The notes: generated by a model not told the origin, from the sequence alone. 64,000 nucleotides of DNA from Hymenobacter edaphi (GCF_003258365.1 NZ_QHKM01000001.1:1364001-1428000), one strand, 5' to 3'; counted from the first letter of the stretch, positions 9,637 to 17,867 are shown. Translations and numbers: made by a program.

Positions 9637-9675
9637 CAATTCGGGCATTGGTAAAGGCACATGACTTCACCAAGA

Positions 9676-9714
9676 CTGGGCGAGGCGGTCCCTTATTGGG
9701 TCCGCCTCGCCCAG
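9676..9714 (-). terminator. Strong stem-loop after the two-gene cargo operon
   Basis: A perfect 13-bp stem (CTGGGCGAGGCGG with CCGCCTCGCCCAG) with a 13-base loop lies 20 bp beyond the stop of the minus-strand gene at 9734. No T-run follows on the minus strand, so termination is likely but not certain. Confidence 0.6.
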
Positions 9715-9733
9715 CAAGCTAGTGAAAGGGCCG

Positions 9734-11305
9734 TTAGTGCGTGACGCTGAGTTTCTGGGTAGCCACGGGGCGGCCTTCCAACAGGAGCGAACAGGTATAC
9801 AAACCCGCCGGCAGGCTGGCCAGCGGCACCGCTACCTCGGTCTGCCCTGCCACCACAGGGAATACGCGAATTGTGCGGCCGAGCGCGTCGCGCAGGGTAA
9901 GCGTGGCGCCGCGGCCCAGGCCGGGCGGCAAGACCACCTGCGCCGTGGCACCGGCGGCCGGGTTGGGGTACACGACCAACGCGCCCAGGCCAGTGGCGCC
10001 GCGCGCGGCGGTGACCTGGCGCGGGGTGGTGGCGCGCAGGCGCGCTATCCAGGCCGCGTTGGGCGTCAGCCCGCCCGCCGGGGCCGAGCCGCAGACCACG
10101 GCCACCGAGTCGCCGGCCACGGGCTGCCAGTCGTAAGCGCGCAGATAGGGCGTGCCCGCCGCGGCCGGCAGCTGGCGCCGGCTCAGCCACTGGCCCGTGG
10201 CCGAGAGCCGGTGCACGTACAGGTAAGGCGAGTACTGGGCCTCGGGGCGGTTGCCGCCGAACTCGTCGTAGGTGGCCGCCAGCAGCGTACCGTCGGCCTG
10301 CCGGTACACGCGCAAGCCAATGATAAGGGAGCTACGCCCGTTGGGCAGGCGCGTGCGCCAGAGCACGTTCAGGGCCGTGTCCACGGCCACCACCCACGCC
10401 TCGCTGTCGGTGGTGCCCGTGGGGCGGTTGGGCGCCTGCACGTCCACCCGGCAGTTGAGCACGTAGCCTTCGCCGTTGGGCAGCTCCAGGGTGCGGCCCC
10501 AGAGGCGGTTGTACAACTCCTTGCTGATTGAGTCCTTGAGGATAACCATCCGGCGGCGCCGCTCCCGGCCCAGCGAGTCGAGCAGCAGCAGCGTCGGGTG
10601 CGCGGCCACCTGCCGGTACTGCGTCGTGCCCGTGAGCAAGTAGCCCCCGCCCGGCCGGGCCAGGATGTCCGTGCCCACGGCGTTGCCATAAGATGTGAGC
10701 GAGTTGTAGGTAGCCTGCCAGCGCACGGCGCCGGCTGTATCGGTGCGCATCACCTGCATGCGTTGGGGGGTGATGCCGGAGCCGGCAATGCGCTCCAAGG
10801 CATAGCCCGCCAAGGTAAACCCACGCCGGTCGGGCAACACGCACGAGGGCAGAAAGCCGGCCGACGCGGCGTCACGATAAGTAATACCCGGCAGCGTGTC
10901 GCCGGTGGCCCGAATTTTCTGCAGAAAGGGCTGCGGATTGATTTGCCCGTTGACCGGCGGGCCGTGGCGGCTGCCGACGAACACCCAGCCGCCGCCCCAG
11001 GGCTGCACGTCCTGTTCGCCCGAAATCATTACCCGCCCGCGCCGCTGCCACACGACGTTGCCGGCCGTGTCGTAGCGGGCCAGCAGGTGCGGAAAGTTCG
11101 GGCTGGCCTGCGCGTTGCCGGTGGCCACGTAGCCACCCGCCGTCGGGCGCAGCCAGATGAAGAAGCTTTGCGTCACCGGCGCGGGCAGGCGGATGCTCTG
11201 CTCCCAGGGCGGCCCCACGCGCTGGGCAACCGCTTGGCCGCCGGCTAGCAGCCACAAGAACAGCGCGGGCAGCCACGCCGCCCGCGCCGGTAGGTACTTA
11301 CTCAT
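9734..11305 (-). CDS. Secreted T9SS type A sorting-domain protein
   Basis: 523 residues. A signal peptide runs to A-V-A-Q (about residue 28). The body has repeated short motifs of the kind seen in bladed beta-propellers: G-G-Y-V-A-T-G-N, G-F-T-L-A-G-Y, G-G-Y-L-L-T-G-T and G-E-G-Y-V-L-N-C. The last 75 residues are a T9SS type A sorting domain (V-V-Y-P-N-P-A ... L-P-A-G-L-Y-T-C-S-L-L ... L-S-V-T-H). It should cross the outer membrane and be anchored or released. Its ATG overlaps the end of the upstream gene by 8 bp, which suggests coupled translation. It is cargo of the 9599-14294 element. Function beyond surface display is unknown; the propeller is inferred from repeat spacing. Confidence 0.82.
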   Translation of the reverse strand: MSKYLPARAAWLPALFLWLLAGGQAVAQRVGPPWEQSIRLPAPVTQSFFIWLRPTAGGYVATGNAQASPNFPHLLARYDTAGNVVWQRRGRVMISGEQDVQPWGGGWVFVGSRHGPPVNGQINPQPFLQKIRATGDTLPGITYRDAASAGFLPSCVLPDRRGFTLAGYALERIAGSGITPQRMQVMRTDTAGAVRWQATYNSLTSYGNAVGTDILARPGGGYLLTGTTQYRQVAAHPTLLLLDSLGRERRRRMVILKDSISKELYNRLWGRTLELPNGEGYVLNCRVDVQAPNRPTGTTDSEAWVVAVDTALNVLWRTRLPNGRSSLIIGLRVYRQADGTLLAATYDEFGGNRPEAQYSPYLYVHRLSATGQWLSRRQLPAAAGTPYLRAYDWQPVAGDSVAVVCGSAPAGGLTPNAAWIARLRATTPRQVTAARGATGLGALVVYPNPAAGATAQVVLPPGLGRGATLTLRDALGRTIRVFPVVAGQTEVAVPLASLPAGLYTCSLLLEGRPVATQKLSVTH

Positions 11306-13694
11306 GGCCTACTTGCAACCGTTGTACGCTCACCGGACGGCCGCCGACCACCAGCGTGCAAACGTAGAGCCCCGGTGTTACCCCGGTCAGCTCCAAGGTC
11401 GTCTCCCGGCTGCCGGCGGCCAGTGGCAGCGTGCGCACGGCGTTGCCCGTGAGCAGGCTGCTCAGGCGCAGCTCCGCGCTGGCCACGCCTTTCGGCAACG
11501 CGTACGCCACCTGCACGCGCCGGCCCGCCGGGTTGGGGTATAGGTCCGTCAGCTGGCCTTCCACGGCCACGCGGCGCAGCCCGGCCGGGGCCGGCGCGGC
11601 TCGTTCGCTGGTCGGCAGCAGCTCCAGGCCGGGGCAGTAGTAGCGCAGCAGCACGGCCGCCGGCTCGGCCGCGCCCGTGCCGGTCAGGGCCACGTGGCGC
11701 AGGGCCAGGCTGTCGGCGGCGGCCAAGGCCTCGCCCGGCCCCGGCCGCACCGTGCGCAGGCGTTCCACCACGGCCAGGTAGCTGGCCCAAGCGCGGCTGT
11801 CGGCGGTGCCGTTGCTCACCAGATGCGCCCGCACGCGGGCGGCCCCGGCCACGTCGAGGCTTTCGTACGTGTAGTGGCGCAGCAACGGTAGCGCCAGCTC
11901 GTTGTACGCGGCGGCATTGGCCGTGGGCAGGCTCAGCGCGTAGGTTTCCAGAGCAGCCGTCAAGCCCAGCGCCAGGTGCTCCCGGGCAATAATGGCGGTG
12001 TATTGACGCAGGCGCTCGGCGGGCGCGGCCTGGCGGCGTACCGTATCCATCAGCGCGGTTACGTAGCTGCTGAGCGTGCCCGTGCCGCGGTTCACGCCTA
12101 CCACGTCGCTGAAGCCGCGCCCCAAGCAGCCGTTGCCGGTGCCGCCGGGAGTAGGCGTAACGCCGGTATTGTTAACAAAACCGCTCGTACCACCATCAAT
12201 GGCCAGGACCAATTCGTCACTTGAATTGTAACGATTGTATGTAAAGAAGCCATTTGTGCCATCATTGGTCACCTTCGAGAAGGTCCCACCCGAAGCAGGC
12301 ACGAACTTATTGCCTGCCGGCACGGATGCCGTCCCCTGATCCTGCAAAAAGGCGCCGCTCTGAATCCAGAGGCCGCGCATGCCGTTGAGCGCGGGCGGGG
12401 CGATGGTGTTGCACTCCAGGGCAAAGTTGGCACTCACGCCGGGATTGGGCAGGATGCGGAAGCCATTGGCGCAGTTGCTGAGGACGTTGGTATTCACCGA
12501 CACCGGCTGGCTCGTGCCGCGCAGGCTGATGCCGTAGGTCAGGTCGGTGAGCGTCTGGCCGGTGAGGTTGGCGGCCATGTCTTCCACCAGAATGCCCGTT
12601 TGGGCCCGTTTCTGATTAGTCAGTGTGTCCTGCCCCCCATCACCTTGCACCGTCACTTTCAGGAGCGGGTTGGTATGCCGGCGCAGTAGGGCGCCGTAGG
12701 CGGGCGTGGTGGCGCTCAGTTGGGGCGTGGTGACGTTGTTGGTGATCAGCTTCACCGAGCCGATCAGCCGGGAGGTCGGCGCTTCGTCCAGCCAATACCC
12801 CACTACCTGAATGCCTTCCAGCTGGTTTTGCTCGAAATCAATATCCGCCGACTTGGTCACGGTGTTGGAGATGCCGTACAGCGCGTTGTGAAGCAGGTTG
12901 TGGTCCACCTGCACGTCCGTGGCGCCGTCCAGCGGGCACAGCGCATTCAGACGCAGCCCTTCGTAGGTGAATATCAGGTTTGCCGCGCCACTGCCGGAGT
13001 TGCTGAAGGGCGCCAGCATGGGTTGGGAATCGGAATACAGCAGGTTGTAGGAAATGGTGCTGGCGCCTGGTCCGCCCGCGGCCCCGTCGTGGCGGCCTTC
13101 GTCGTACACGTGCTGGTAATTGCAATAGAAGACGTTGCGCTCCAGCTGGTAGTGGCTCACTTTGGAGCTGGGCAGCACGTAGACGGCGACGTAGGCTTGT
13201 CCGATCTGGCAATCCAGCAATTCCAGGCGCTGGCCCGCCACGTCCGGGTCGAGCTCGAAGCCGCGCCACATAAACGAGCACGCCGCCCGAAACTGCGCCT
13301 GCTCGGCGTGGAAGACGGCGTTCTTGCCCAGGCGCAGCTTCCGGCCGGTGACTTTGGCCGGCACGCTGCGCCCCAGCCCGTCGATGTAAAACACCGTGCC
13401 GGGCCGCACGTCGACGTAGCCGTTCTCAAACACCAGGTCGCCGACGACGTGGTACGTGCCCGAATACGTCTGGTTGCCGCTGATGACGGTGGTCGTCGTG
13501 GCGTTGCCCAATACCGGCACGTTGCTGGCGAACGTGCAGGGGCCGACGTTCCAGCTGACGTTACCGGGCACTTGCGCGGCCACCGGCGCGGTGCTTAGGT
13601 AGAGCAACCAGCCCAGCAGGCCAGCCAGCAGCCGTACCGAAACACGGGACGCGGTCTGCAGCCGCGTCGGGGGGGGGGTAATTCTGAAATGCAT
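11298..13694 (-). CDS. Secreted right-handed beta-helix-like T9SS protein
   Basis: 798 residues. After M-H-F-R-I-T-P-P-P-T comes a signal peptide ending A-P-V-A-A-Q (about residue 40). Residues 60-460 show the irregular repeats of parallel beta-helix surface proteins (for example N-P-L-L-K-V-T-V-Q and Q-V-D-H-N-L-L-H-N). A helical stretch follows (about 550-690), then a type A sorting domain (L-Y-P-N-P-A-G ... T-P-G-L-Y-V-C-T-L-V-V ... Q-R-L-Q-V-G-H-E). Codons 6-9 are a run of ten C, so slippage would switch the frame before the signal peptide. It is the first gene of a two-gene operon inside the Tn3-type element. Adhesin-like or glycan-binding roles are possible but unsupported. Confidence 0.8.
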   Translation of the reverse strand: MHFRITPPPTRLQTASRVSVRLLAGLLGWLLYLSTAPVAAQVPGNVSWNVGPCTFASNVPVLGNATTTTVISGNQTYSGTYHVVGDLVFENGYVDVRPGTVFYIDGLGRSVPAKVTGRKLRLGKNAVFHAEQAQFRAACSFMWRGFELDPDVAGQRLELLDCQIGQAYVAVYVLPSSKVSHYQLERNVFYCNYQHVYDEGRHDGAAGGPGASTISYNLLYSDSQPMLAPFSNSGSGAANLIFTYEGLRLNALCPLDGATDVQVDHNLLHNALYGISNTVTKSADIDFEQNQLEGIQVVGYWLDEAPTSRLIGSVKLITNNVTTPQLSATTPAYGALLRRHTNPLLKVTVQGDGGQDTLTNQKRAQTGILVEDMAANLTGQTLTDLTYGISLRGTSQPVSVNTNVLSNCANGFRILPNPGVSANFALECNTIAPPALNGMRGLWIQSGAFLQDQGTASVPAGNKFVPASGGTFSKVTNDGTNGFFTYNRYNSSDELVLAIDGGTSGFVNNTGVTPTPGGTGNGCLGRGFSDVVGVNRGTGTLSSYVTALMDTVRRQAAPAERLRQYTAIIAREHLALGLTAALETYALSLPTANAAAYNELALPLLRHYTYESLDVAGAARVRAHLVSNGTADSRAWASYLAVVERLRTVRPGPGEALAAADSLALRHVALTGTGAAEPAAVLLRYYCPGLELLPTSERAAPAPAGLRRVAVEGQLTDLYPNPAGRRVQVAYALPKGVASAELRLSSLLTGNAVRTLPLAAGSRETTLELTGVTPGLYVCTLVVGGRPVSVQRLQVGHE
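13669..13678. repeat. Ten-base homopolymer (G on plus, C in coding strand)
   Basis: Ten consecutive G on the plus strand are codons 6-9 of the gene reading leftward from 13694. Tracts of this length inside the first codons are classic sites of slipped-strand phase variation. It is the longest G/C run noticed in the window. Confidence 0.85.
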
Positions 13695-14256
13695 AAGCAG
13701 GAAAAAGATTGAGGGTGAAGACTAAATGCGGGCAAGCTAAGCGAAAAAAGATACCCAGCGTGCGTAAAAACGACTTGCGATCCCATTAAATCGCTCATTT
13801 CGGGCACAGTAATAAAACCGCCCGTTCCGTACGGTCTAGTGCGCTTACACGGGGCCGGGCAGTTCTCGTTTCCCGCTGCGGGACAGCAGCTGTCACCGCA
13901 TTGTAAACGACGCACACAATCGCACCGCTCACCACGCGCCCTGTTCCGGCAACCAACCAGGAGGGGTTTACAATTGCGCCGCCATCGAGCGCATTATACA
14001 AGGGTAGGGTCGCCACGCCCAGGGACGTGTGTGGAGTATAGCCGGCACTGCTGAGCACGACTTCGCCAGCGAAGGTTGTCGTGTAGGGACAGCACCTGCC
14101 CACGCTGTGTGATGCGCTCTACGAGTGGCTTATGGCGTACCACCTGTAAACGAACCGGCCGCGTTTACGACTGTACGTTACCGGATCGCATTGCCGACGG
14201 GGACCTCCACCCGTTGCGCGACCCCGCCCGTTGGGAAGAACGCTTGGCCGAATTTC
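13695..14256. other. Non-coding right part of the Tn3-type element
   Basis: About 560 bp between the start of the cargo operon and the right terminal repeat. It must hold the operon promoter, but no clear TAnnTTTG box was found upstream of 13694. The last 100 bp (14160-14260) read like the end of a protein in the plus direction (D-G-D-L-H-P-L-R-D-P-A-R-W-E-E-R-L) without a convincing start, which may be a relic of an older passenger gene. No other feature could be supported. Confidence 0.4.
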
Positions 14257-14294
14257 CTTAGCGTTGGTTTTCGTTCCTACTCTAGTGGAACCCC
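14257..14294 (-). repeat. 38-bp Tn3-type terminal inverted repeat (right)
   Basis: Reads CTTAGCGTTGG inward-to-outward and ends CTAGTGGAACCCC. It is the inverted partner of 9599-9636 with one mismatch. The outer GGGG abuts the remnant of a plus-strand gene. Confidence 0.88.
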
Positions 14295-14377
14295 AGTACC
14301 TGGTGCGCGGCGGGCAGCTGCTGTTTGCGGCCACGGTGTCGTTTATCGTATGGTTTCTCACCGCGCTGGCCGGCTAG
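14294..14377 (+). pseudogene. Clipped 3' end of a membrane-protein gene
   Basis: Directly next to the right terminal repeat an open frame encodes 27 residues, including G-G-Q-L-L-F-A-A-T-V-S-F-I-V-W-F-L, a clear membrane segment, and ends at TAG 14375-14377. The stop overlaps the start of the next gene by 28 bp, as in an operon. The 5' part is not found left of 9599, so the element's arrival or a later deletion removed it. Identity unknown. Confidence 0.5.
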
Positions 14378-14736
14378 CCCTGGCCCCGCTGCGCCGTCCG
14401 CTGTTTGTGGCCGGCGCCGCCCTGTACGGGGGCTACCAGCTGCTCAGCCGCGGCCTGCACCAGCCGCTGCCCGGCTGGGTCACGAGCTGGCTGGCCGATG
14501 CGCTGGCCATGCCCGTCATTCTCACGCTGGCCCTGGTGGCCCAGCGCCTGCTGCGCCGCCGCCCGCGGTTTGTGCTGCCCGACGGCTGGCTGCTGGCGGC
14601 CTGGCTGTACGTGAGCGTGTGGTTTGAGCTGCTGGCGCCCTGGCTGCGCCCCGCCCGCTACACCGCCGACTGGCTCGACGTGCTGGCTTACGCCGCGGGC
14701 ACCTGGGCCTTCCGCCGCTGGCTGAACCGGCCGTAA
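14350..14736 (+). CDS. Small polytopic membrane protein
   Basis: 128 residues from the ATG at 14350. Three or four hydrophobic segments are visible: L-F-V-A-G-A-A-L-Y-G-G-Y near residue 20, A-M-P-V-I-L-T-L-A-L-V near 55, the W-L-L-A-A-W-L-Y-V-S-V-W-F-E-L-L stretch near 83, and D-V-L-A-Y-A-A-G-T-W-A-F near the end. Similar short Cytophagales proteins are sometimes named magnesium citrate secondary transporter; I recall this only loosely and the function is unverified. Its start overlaps the clipped gene before it, so the two were an operon before the rearrangement and this gene may have lost its promoter. An upstream extension to 14125 would cross the terminal repeat and is rejected. Confidence 0.6.
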   Translation: MVSHRAGRLALAPLRRPLFVAGAALYGGYQLLSRGLHQPLPGWVTSWLADALAMPVILTLALVAQRLLRRRPRFVLPDGWLLAAWLYVSVWFELLAPWLRPARYTADWLDVLAYAAGTWAFRRWLNRP

Positions 14737-14852
14737 GTCCCGCGCCGCCTGCGCCCGGCCCAACCCCGGCCCCGGCCTTTGCCGTACAACCTTACTCCCG
14801 CCCGCCGCGCCCCGTGCGCGGCGGGCGGTTTGTTTCCCCCAATTCTTCACCC

Positions 14853-15692
14853 ATGATTCTGACCGATTTGCACCGGGTCATCAATACTTACTGGACCCAG
14901 TTTCTGTACCTGCTGCCCAAGCTTGGCGTGGCGCTGGTGCTGCTCATCATTGCCATCTTCGTGGCCAACCGGCTTAGCCGCCTCATCGGCGGGCGGCTGC
15001 AAAACCGCTCCCACGACCCGCTGCTGGCCGAGTTTCTGACGCGCCTGACCAAGTGGGCCCTGCTGCTGGTGGGCCTGATGCTGGTGCTGCAGGTGCTGGG
15101 CATGACGGGCGTGGTGAGCGGGGTGCTGGGCGCGGCCGGCCTAACGGCCTTCGTGGTCGGCTTCGCCCTCAAGGACATTGCCGAGAACTTCCTGGCCGGC
15201 ATGGTGCTGGCCTTCAACCGCCCCTTCCGCATCCACGACACCATTCAGATCAAAGACAACAAGGAGCTGATGGGCCGGGTGGCGGCCCTGAACCTGCGCA
15301 CCACCGTCATTCAGACCTTCGACGGGCGCCACATCTACCTGCCCAACGCCATGGTGCTGCGCGAGGCGCTGATCAACTTCACCCGCGACGGCTACATCCG
15401 CCCCGATTTTCAGGTCACCGTCGACCTCGGGGCCGCGGGCAGCTCCGAGCAGGTGCAGCAGCAGATCATGCAGGTGGTGCGCGCCTCCCCCGACGTCATC
15501 GACGAGGAAGCGCACAAGTGCTACATCATTCTCGACAAGGCCGAGGGCTCCAAGCTGACGCTGCACGTGTATTTCTGGACCAGCGCCGAGGACTACCGCC
15601 GGGGCGTGCTGGAGCTGAAAAGCGAGCTGATGCAGGCCGTGCGCCAGCGCCTGGGCGAACTGGGCTACCCCGAACCGGCCACCGTGGGCTAA
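14853..15692 (+). CDS. MscS-family mechanosensitive channel
   Basis: 279 residues, the size of the minimal small-conductance channel. Three membrane segments (about 20-45, 65-90 and 95-125) are followed by the glycine/alanine-rich pore helix L-G-A-A-G-L-T-A-F-V-V-G-F-A-L-K-D-I and the conserved N-R-P-F-R-I-H-D-T-I entry to the cytoplasmic beta domain. The alpha/beta C-terminal vestibule domain occupies about 180-270. It should release solutes from the cytoplasm during hypo-osmotic shock. The ATG at 14853 puts the first membrane helix at the normal place. The gene appears monocistronic; the next gene is convergent. Confidence 0.93.
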   Translation: MILTDLHRVINTYWTQFLYLLPKLGVALVLLIIAIFVANRLSRLIGGRLQNRSHDPLLAEFLTRLTKWALLLVGLMLVLQVLGMTGVVSGVLGAAGLTAFVVGFALKDIAENFLAGMVLAFNRPFRIHDTIQIKDNKELMGRVAALNLRTTVIQTFDGRHIYLPNAMVLREALINFTRDGYIRPDFQVTVDLGAAGSSEQVQQQIMQVVRASPDVIDEEAHKCYIILDKAEGSKLTLHVYFWTSAEDYRRGVLELKSELMQAVRQRLGELGYPEPATVG

Positions 15693-15766
15693 GCCCCGGC
15701 GGGCCAACGCACCCCGGCATTGTACCTCTGAACGTCAGCCCTTAACCACCGACAGCGGCGCCCGGC

Positions 15767-16402
15767 TCAGATCTGCCCGCGGGCGTGGCGGCTCACCAGC
15801 TCGGTGCGCGAGCTGACCTGCAGCTTGCGGTAGATGCGCTTGACGTAGGTGCGCACGGTTTCCACCGAGAGGTCGAGGCGAGTGGCCACCTGCTTGTCGC
15901 CGAGGCCGTCGACGATGGCCTGCACCACTTCCCGCTCGCGCTCCGAGAGCAAATCGGACTGCGTGGCGGGGCTGGGCTTGAAGTGGGCCAGCACCTTGCG
16001 GGCCACGGCCCGGCTCATGGGCGCACCGCCGCTCACCACTTCCAGCACGGCGGCCTTGATGTCGGCCAGGGGCGTGTTTTTGAGCACGTAGCCGGAGGCG
16101 CCGGCGCAGAGGGCGCGGTAGATACGGTCGGCGTCGTCGAACACGGTTTGCATCAGCACGTCGGCCTCGGGCAGGCGCTGCTTGATGATGGGCAGCGCGT
16201 CGAGCCCGCTCATGCCGGGCAGGTGGATATCGAGCAGGACAACCTGCGGGGCCGCCGCCAGATCGGGCAGCTCGGCCAGGAAGGCCTCCACCGAGTCGGC
16301 CACGAGCACGCAATTCAGCTCGGGCTGGCGGCAGAGGTAGCCGCGCAGCAGCTCGCGCACTTCGGGGTCGTCTTCGACCAGGGCCAGGCGGATGGGATTC
16401 AT
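15767..16402 (-). CDS. NarL/FixJ-family response regulator
   Basis: 211 residues. The receiver domain (1-120) has the acidic pair E-D-D at 10-12, the phosphoacceptor Asp58 in V-V-L-L-D-I-H-L-P-G-M-S-G and the Lys of Y-V-L-K-N-T. The C-terminal LuxR-type helix-turn-helix (about 145-205) has L-S-E-R-E-R-E-V-V-Q-A-I and L-S-V-E-T-V-R-T-Y-V-K-R-I-Y. It should bind DNA when phosphorylated. The most likely partner is the HisKA_3-type kinase at 21881, because both flank two secreted-protein genes whose promoters share a motif. It is divergent from 16568, and the shared motif lies in the intergenic gap. Confidence 0.93.
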   Translation of the reverse strand: MNPIRLALVEDDPEVRELLRGYLCRQPELNCVLVADSVEAFLAELPDLAAAPQVVLLDIHLPGMSGLDALPIIKQRLPEADVLMQTVFDDADRIYRALCAGASGYVLKNTPLADIKAAVLEVVSGGAPMSRAVARKVLAHFKPSPATQSDLLSEREREVVQAIVDGLGDKQVATRLDLSVETVRTYVKRIYRKLQVSSRTELVSRHARGQI

Positions 16403-16452
16403 GGGGGCAAAGGACGGGGCTTCCAGGGGCGCAACCAAGCCGCGGCACGTCC

Positions 16453-16506
16453 CCAAATGCGGTACACGCGGGAGTTGCGAGTGGGATTTTGCCTTGCCAA
16501 GTTTGC
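16453..16506 (+). promoter_or_regulatory. Promoter with shared upstream motif (copy 1)
   Basis: CCAAATGCGGTACAC (16453-16467) is followed, 31 bp after its end, by AAGTTTGC (16499-16506), which resembles the Bacteroidota -7 box. The same motif at the same spacing occurs before the gene at 17981. It precedes the ATG at 16568 by about 60 bp. Confidence 0.55.
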
Positions 16507-16567
16507 ACCGTCGACCCGCCCTGCCCCGGGCGCTTTCCCGGCTGCTTTTCTCCTTTCCCTCTCTTAT

Positions 16568-17767
16568 ATGAACCCACGCTTTACCCTGCTTCCCCTGGCC
16601 CTGCTGACGCTGCCGGCCCTGGCCCAGTCGCCCATCACGCTCACCCAGGCCACCTTCCCGGCTTCGGCCGCCACCGTGGAGCGCTACCAGGACGCGGCCC
16701 TGCCCGCGGGCCTGGGTGCCCCCACCACCGGCGCCAACCAGGCCTGGGACTACCGCGGTCTGACGCCCAGCGGCGCGGCCTACAACCTGCTCAACCTCTC
16801 GGTGCCGCCCAGCCCGGCCTTTGCCGGCGCGCAGTGGACGCGCGCCAACAGCAGCACCGTCGGCAACCTGTCCTACGTGCTGACGACGTACTTCAACCTG
16901 GCCGCCACCGGGCGCATGGCCCTGGGGCGCAGCATCATCCGCCAGCCGTTTTCGCTGGCCGCACGCACCGGGGGCGCCAACGACTCCATCGTGGTGAGCC
17001 GCCAGAACGTGCCCTACGGCGGGCCCGGCGGCATTGCCGACTTCCCGCTGCCGCTCACGGCCGGCAGCCGCTCGCAGCAGAGCTTCCGCGTTGGGGTGAC
17101 GGGCACGCTGACGGTGGCCGCCGCGGGCCTGACGCGCGCCCCGTTTCGCCTGGTGCAGCGCTACACCTACGTCGACTCGGTGGCCGGCTGGGGCACGCTG
17201 CGCATCCCGGCAGCGGGCCGCCCCGCCGGCTCCGACCCGCTGCCGGTGCTGCTGGTGCGCAGCCGCACCATCCGGCAGGACAGCGTGTACCTGAACGGCC
17301 AGCCGGCCCCGGCCACGCTGCTGGCCGCCTTCGGCATGACCCAGGGCCGGGTGACCACCTTCTTCCTCGACCACTTCTGGCGCACGGGCTCGGCCCAGCC
17401 GCTGCTGGAGCTATTCTACCCCAACCGCCAGTACGCCACCCCGAGCTTCGCCGACTATTCCACCGAAAGCAACCTGCTGGCCGCGCAGGCCTCCTCGGCG
17501 CTGGCGGCGCAGTGGCAGGCCTGGCCCAACCCGCTCACGGCCGGCCAGCCGCTGCGGCTGGCCCTGCCCGGGGCCCAGGCCGCGCAGCCGGTGCTGCTGA
17601 CGGTAGCTGACGCGCTGGGCCGCGTGGTGCTACGCGAGCAGCTGCCGCTGCTGCATGGCGGCGCTACGCTGCCGGCCGAGGCGACGGGGCAGCTGCGGCC
17701 GGGGGTGTACACCCTCACGGTACGGCAGGGCGCGCATCAGGCCCGCACGCAACTGCTGCGCCAATAG
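16568..17767 (+). CDS. Secreted T9SS type A sorting-domain protein
   Basis: 399 residues. The signal peptide ends L-P-A-L-A-Q (about residue 20). The body (25-330) is a beta-rich secreted domain of unknown function that begins I-T-L-T-Q-A-T-F-P and has the conserved-looking W-D-Y-R-G-L-T. The C-terminal sorting domain begins W-P-N-P-L-T-A-G and ends G-V-Y-T-L-T-V-R-Q-G. Proteins of this general type are widespread T9SS cargo; no enzymatic motif was found. A terminator follows immediately. Its promoter shares a distal motif with that of the next gene, so the two are probably co-regulated, perhaps by the divergent response regulator. Confidence 0.8.
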   Translation: MNPRFTLLPLALLTLPALAQSPITLTQATFPASAATVERYQDAALPAGLGAPTTGANQAWDYRGLTPSGAAYNLLNLSVPPSPAFAGAQWTRANSSTVGNLSYVLTTYFNLAATGRMALGRSIIRQPFSLAARTGGANDSIVVSRQNVPYGGPGGIADFPLPLTAGSRSQQSFRVGVTGTLTVAAAGLTRAPFRLVQRYTYVDSVAGWGTLRIPAAGRPAGSDPLPVLLVRSRTIRQDSVYLNGQPAPATLLAAFGMTQGRVTTFFLDHFWRTGSAQPLLELFYPNRQYATPSFADYSTESNLLAAQASSALAAQWQAWPNPLTAGQPLRLALPGAQAAQPVLLTVADALGRVVLREQLPLLHGGATLPAEATGQLRPGVYTLTVRQGAHQARTQLLRQ

Positions 17768-17793
17768 CAGGCGGCGGCAACCCGCGCCCTGCA

Positions 17794-17826
17794 AAGCCTC
17801 GCCGGACATCCGGCGAGGCTTTTTTG
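17794..17826 (+). terminator. Rho-independent terminator
   Basis: A perfect 12-bp stem (AAGCCTCGCCGG with CCGGCGAGGCTT) with a 4-base loop is followed by T residues, 27 bp after the stop codon at 17767. Confidence 0.92.
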
Positions 17827-17867
17827 TGGGCCGGAGCCCACAGCGGGCCGGCCACGGACCGGATACC

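Larger units (their letters stand above)
9599..14294. mobile_element. Tn3-type non-autonomous element carrying two T9SS cargo genes
   Basis: The 4.7-kb segment is bounded by two 38-bp inverted repeats that differ at one position. Both have the Tn3 form (outer GGGG, inner ACGCTAAG). There is no transposase or resolvase inside; the content is two overlapping secreted-protein genes and a 560-bp non-coding stretch. This is the layout of Tn3-derived inverted-repeat elements mobilised by a transposase supplied in trans. The outer 5 bp differ (TGTCA on the left, AGTAC on the right), so no target duplication is visible. The nearby transposase gene has a related but clearly different end (about 22 of 38 positions shared). 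Confidence 0.7.

Noticed and set aside
13595-13915. Alternative frame through the poly-C tract as a separate gene
   Set aside because: It has no domain or signal features and stops shortly after the tract.
1705-14294. One large Tn3 transposon from 1705 to 14294
   Set aside because: The ends share only about 22 of 38 positions, while 9599 and 14257 match at 37 of 38, so the latter two are the true pair.
9594-14299. A 5-bp target-site duplication of the cargo element
   Set aside because: Flanks read TGTCA and AGTAC, which do not match.
14125-14349. N-terminal extension of the small membrane protein across the terminal repeat
   Set aside because: The extension is translated repeat sequence; the ATG at 14350 gives a normal membrane protein.
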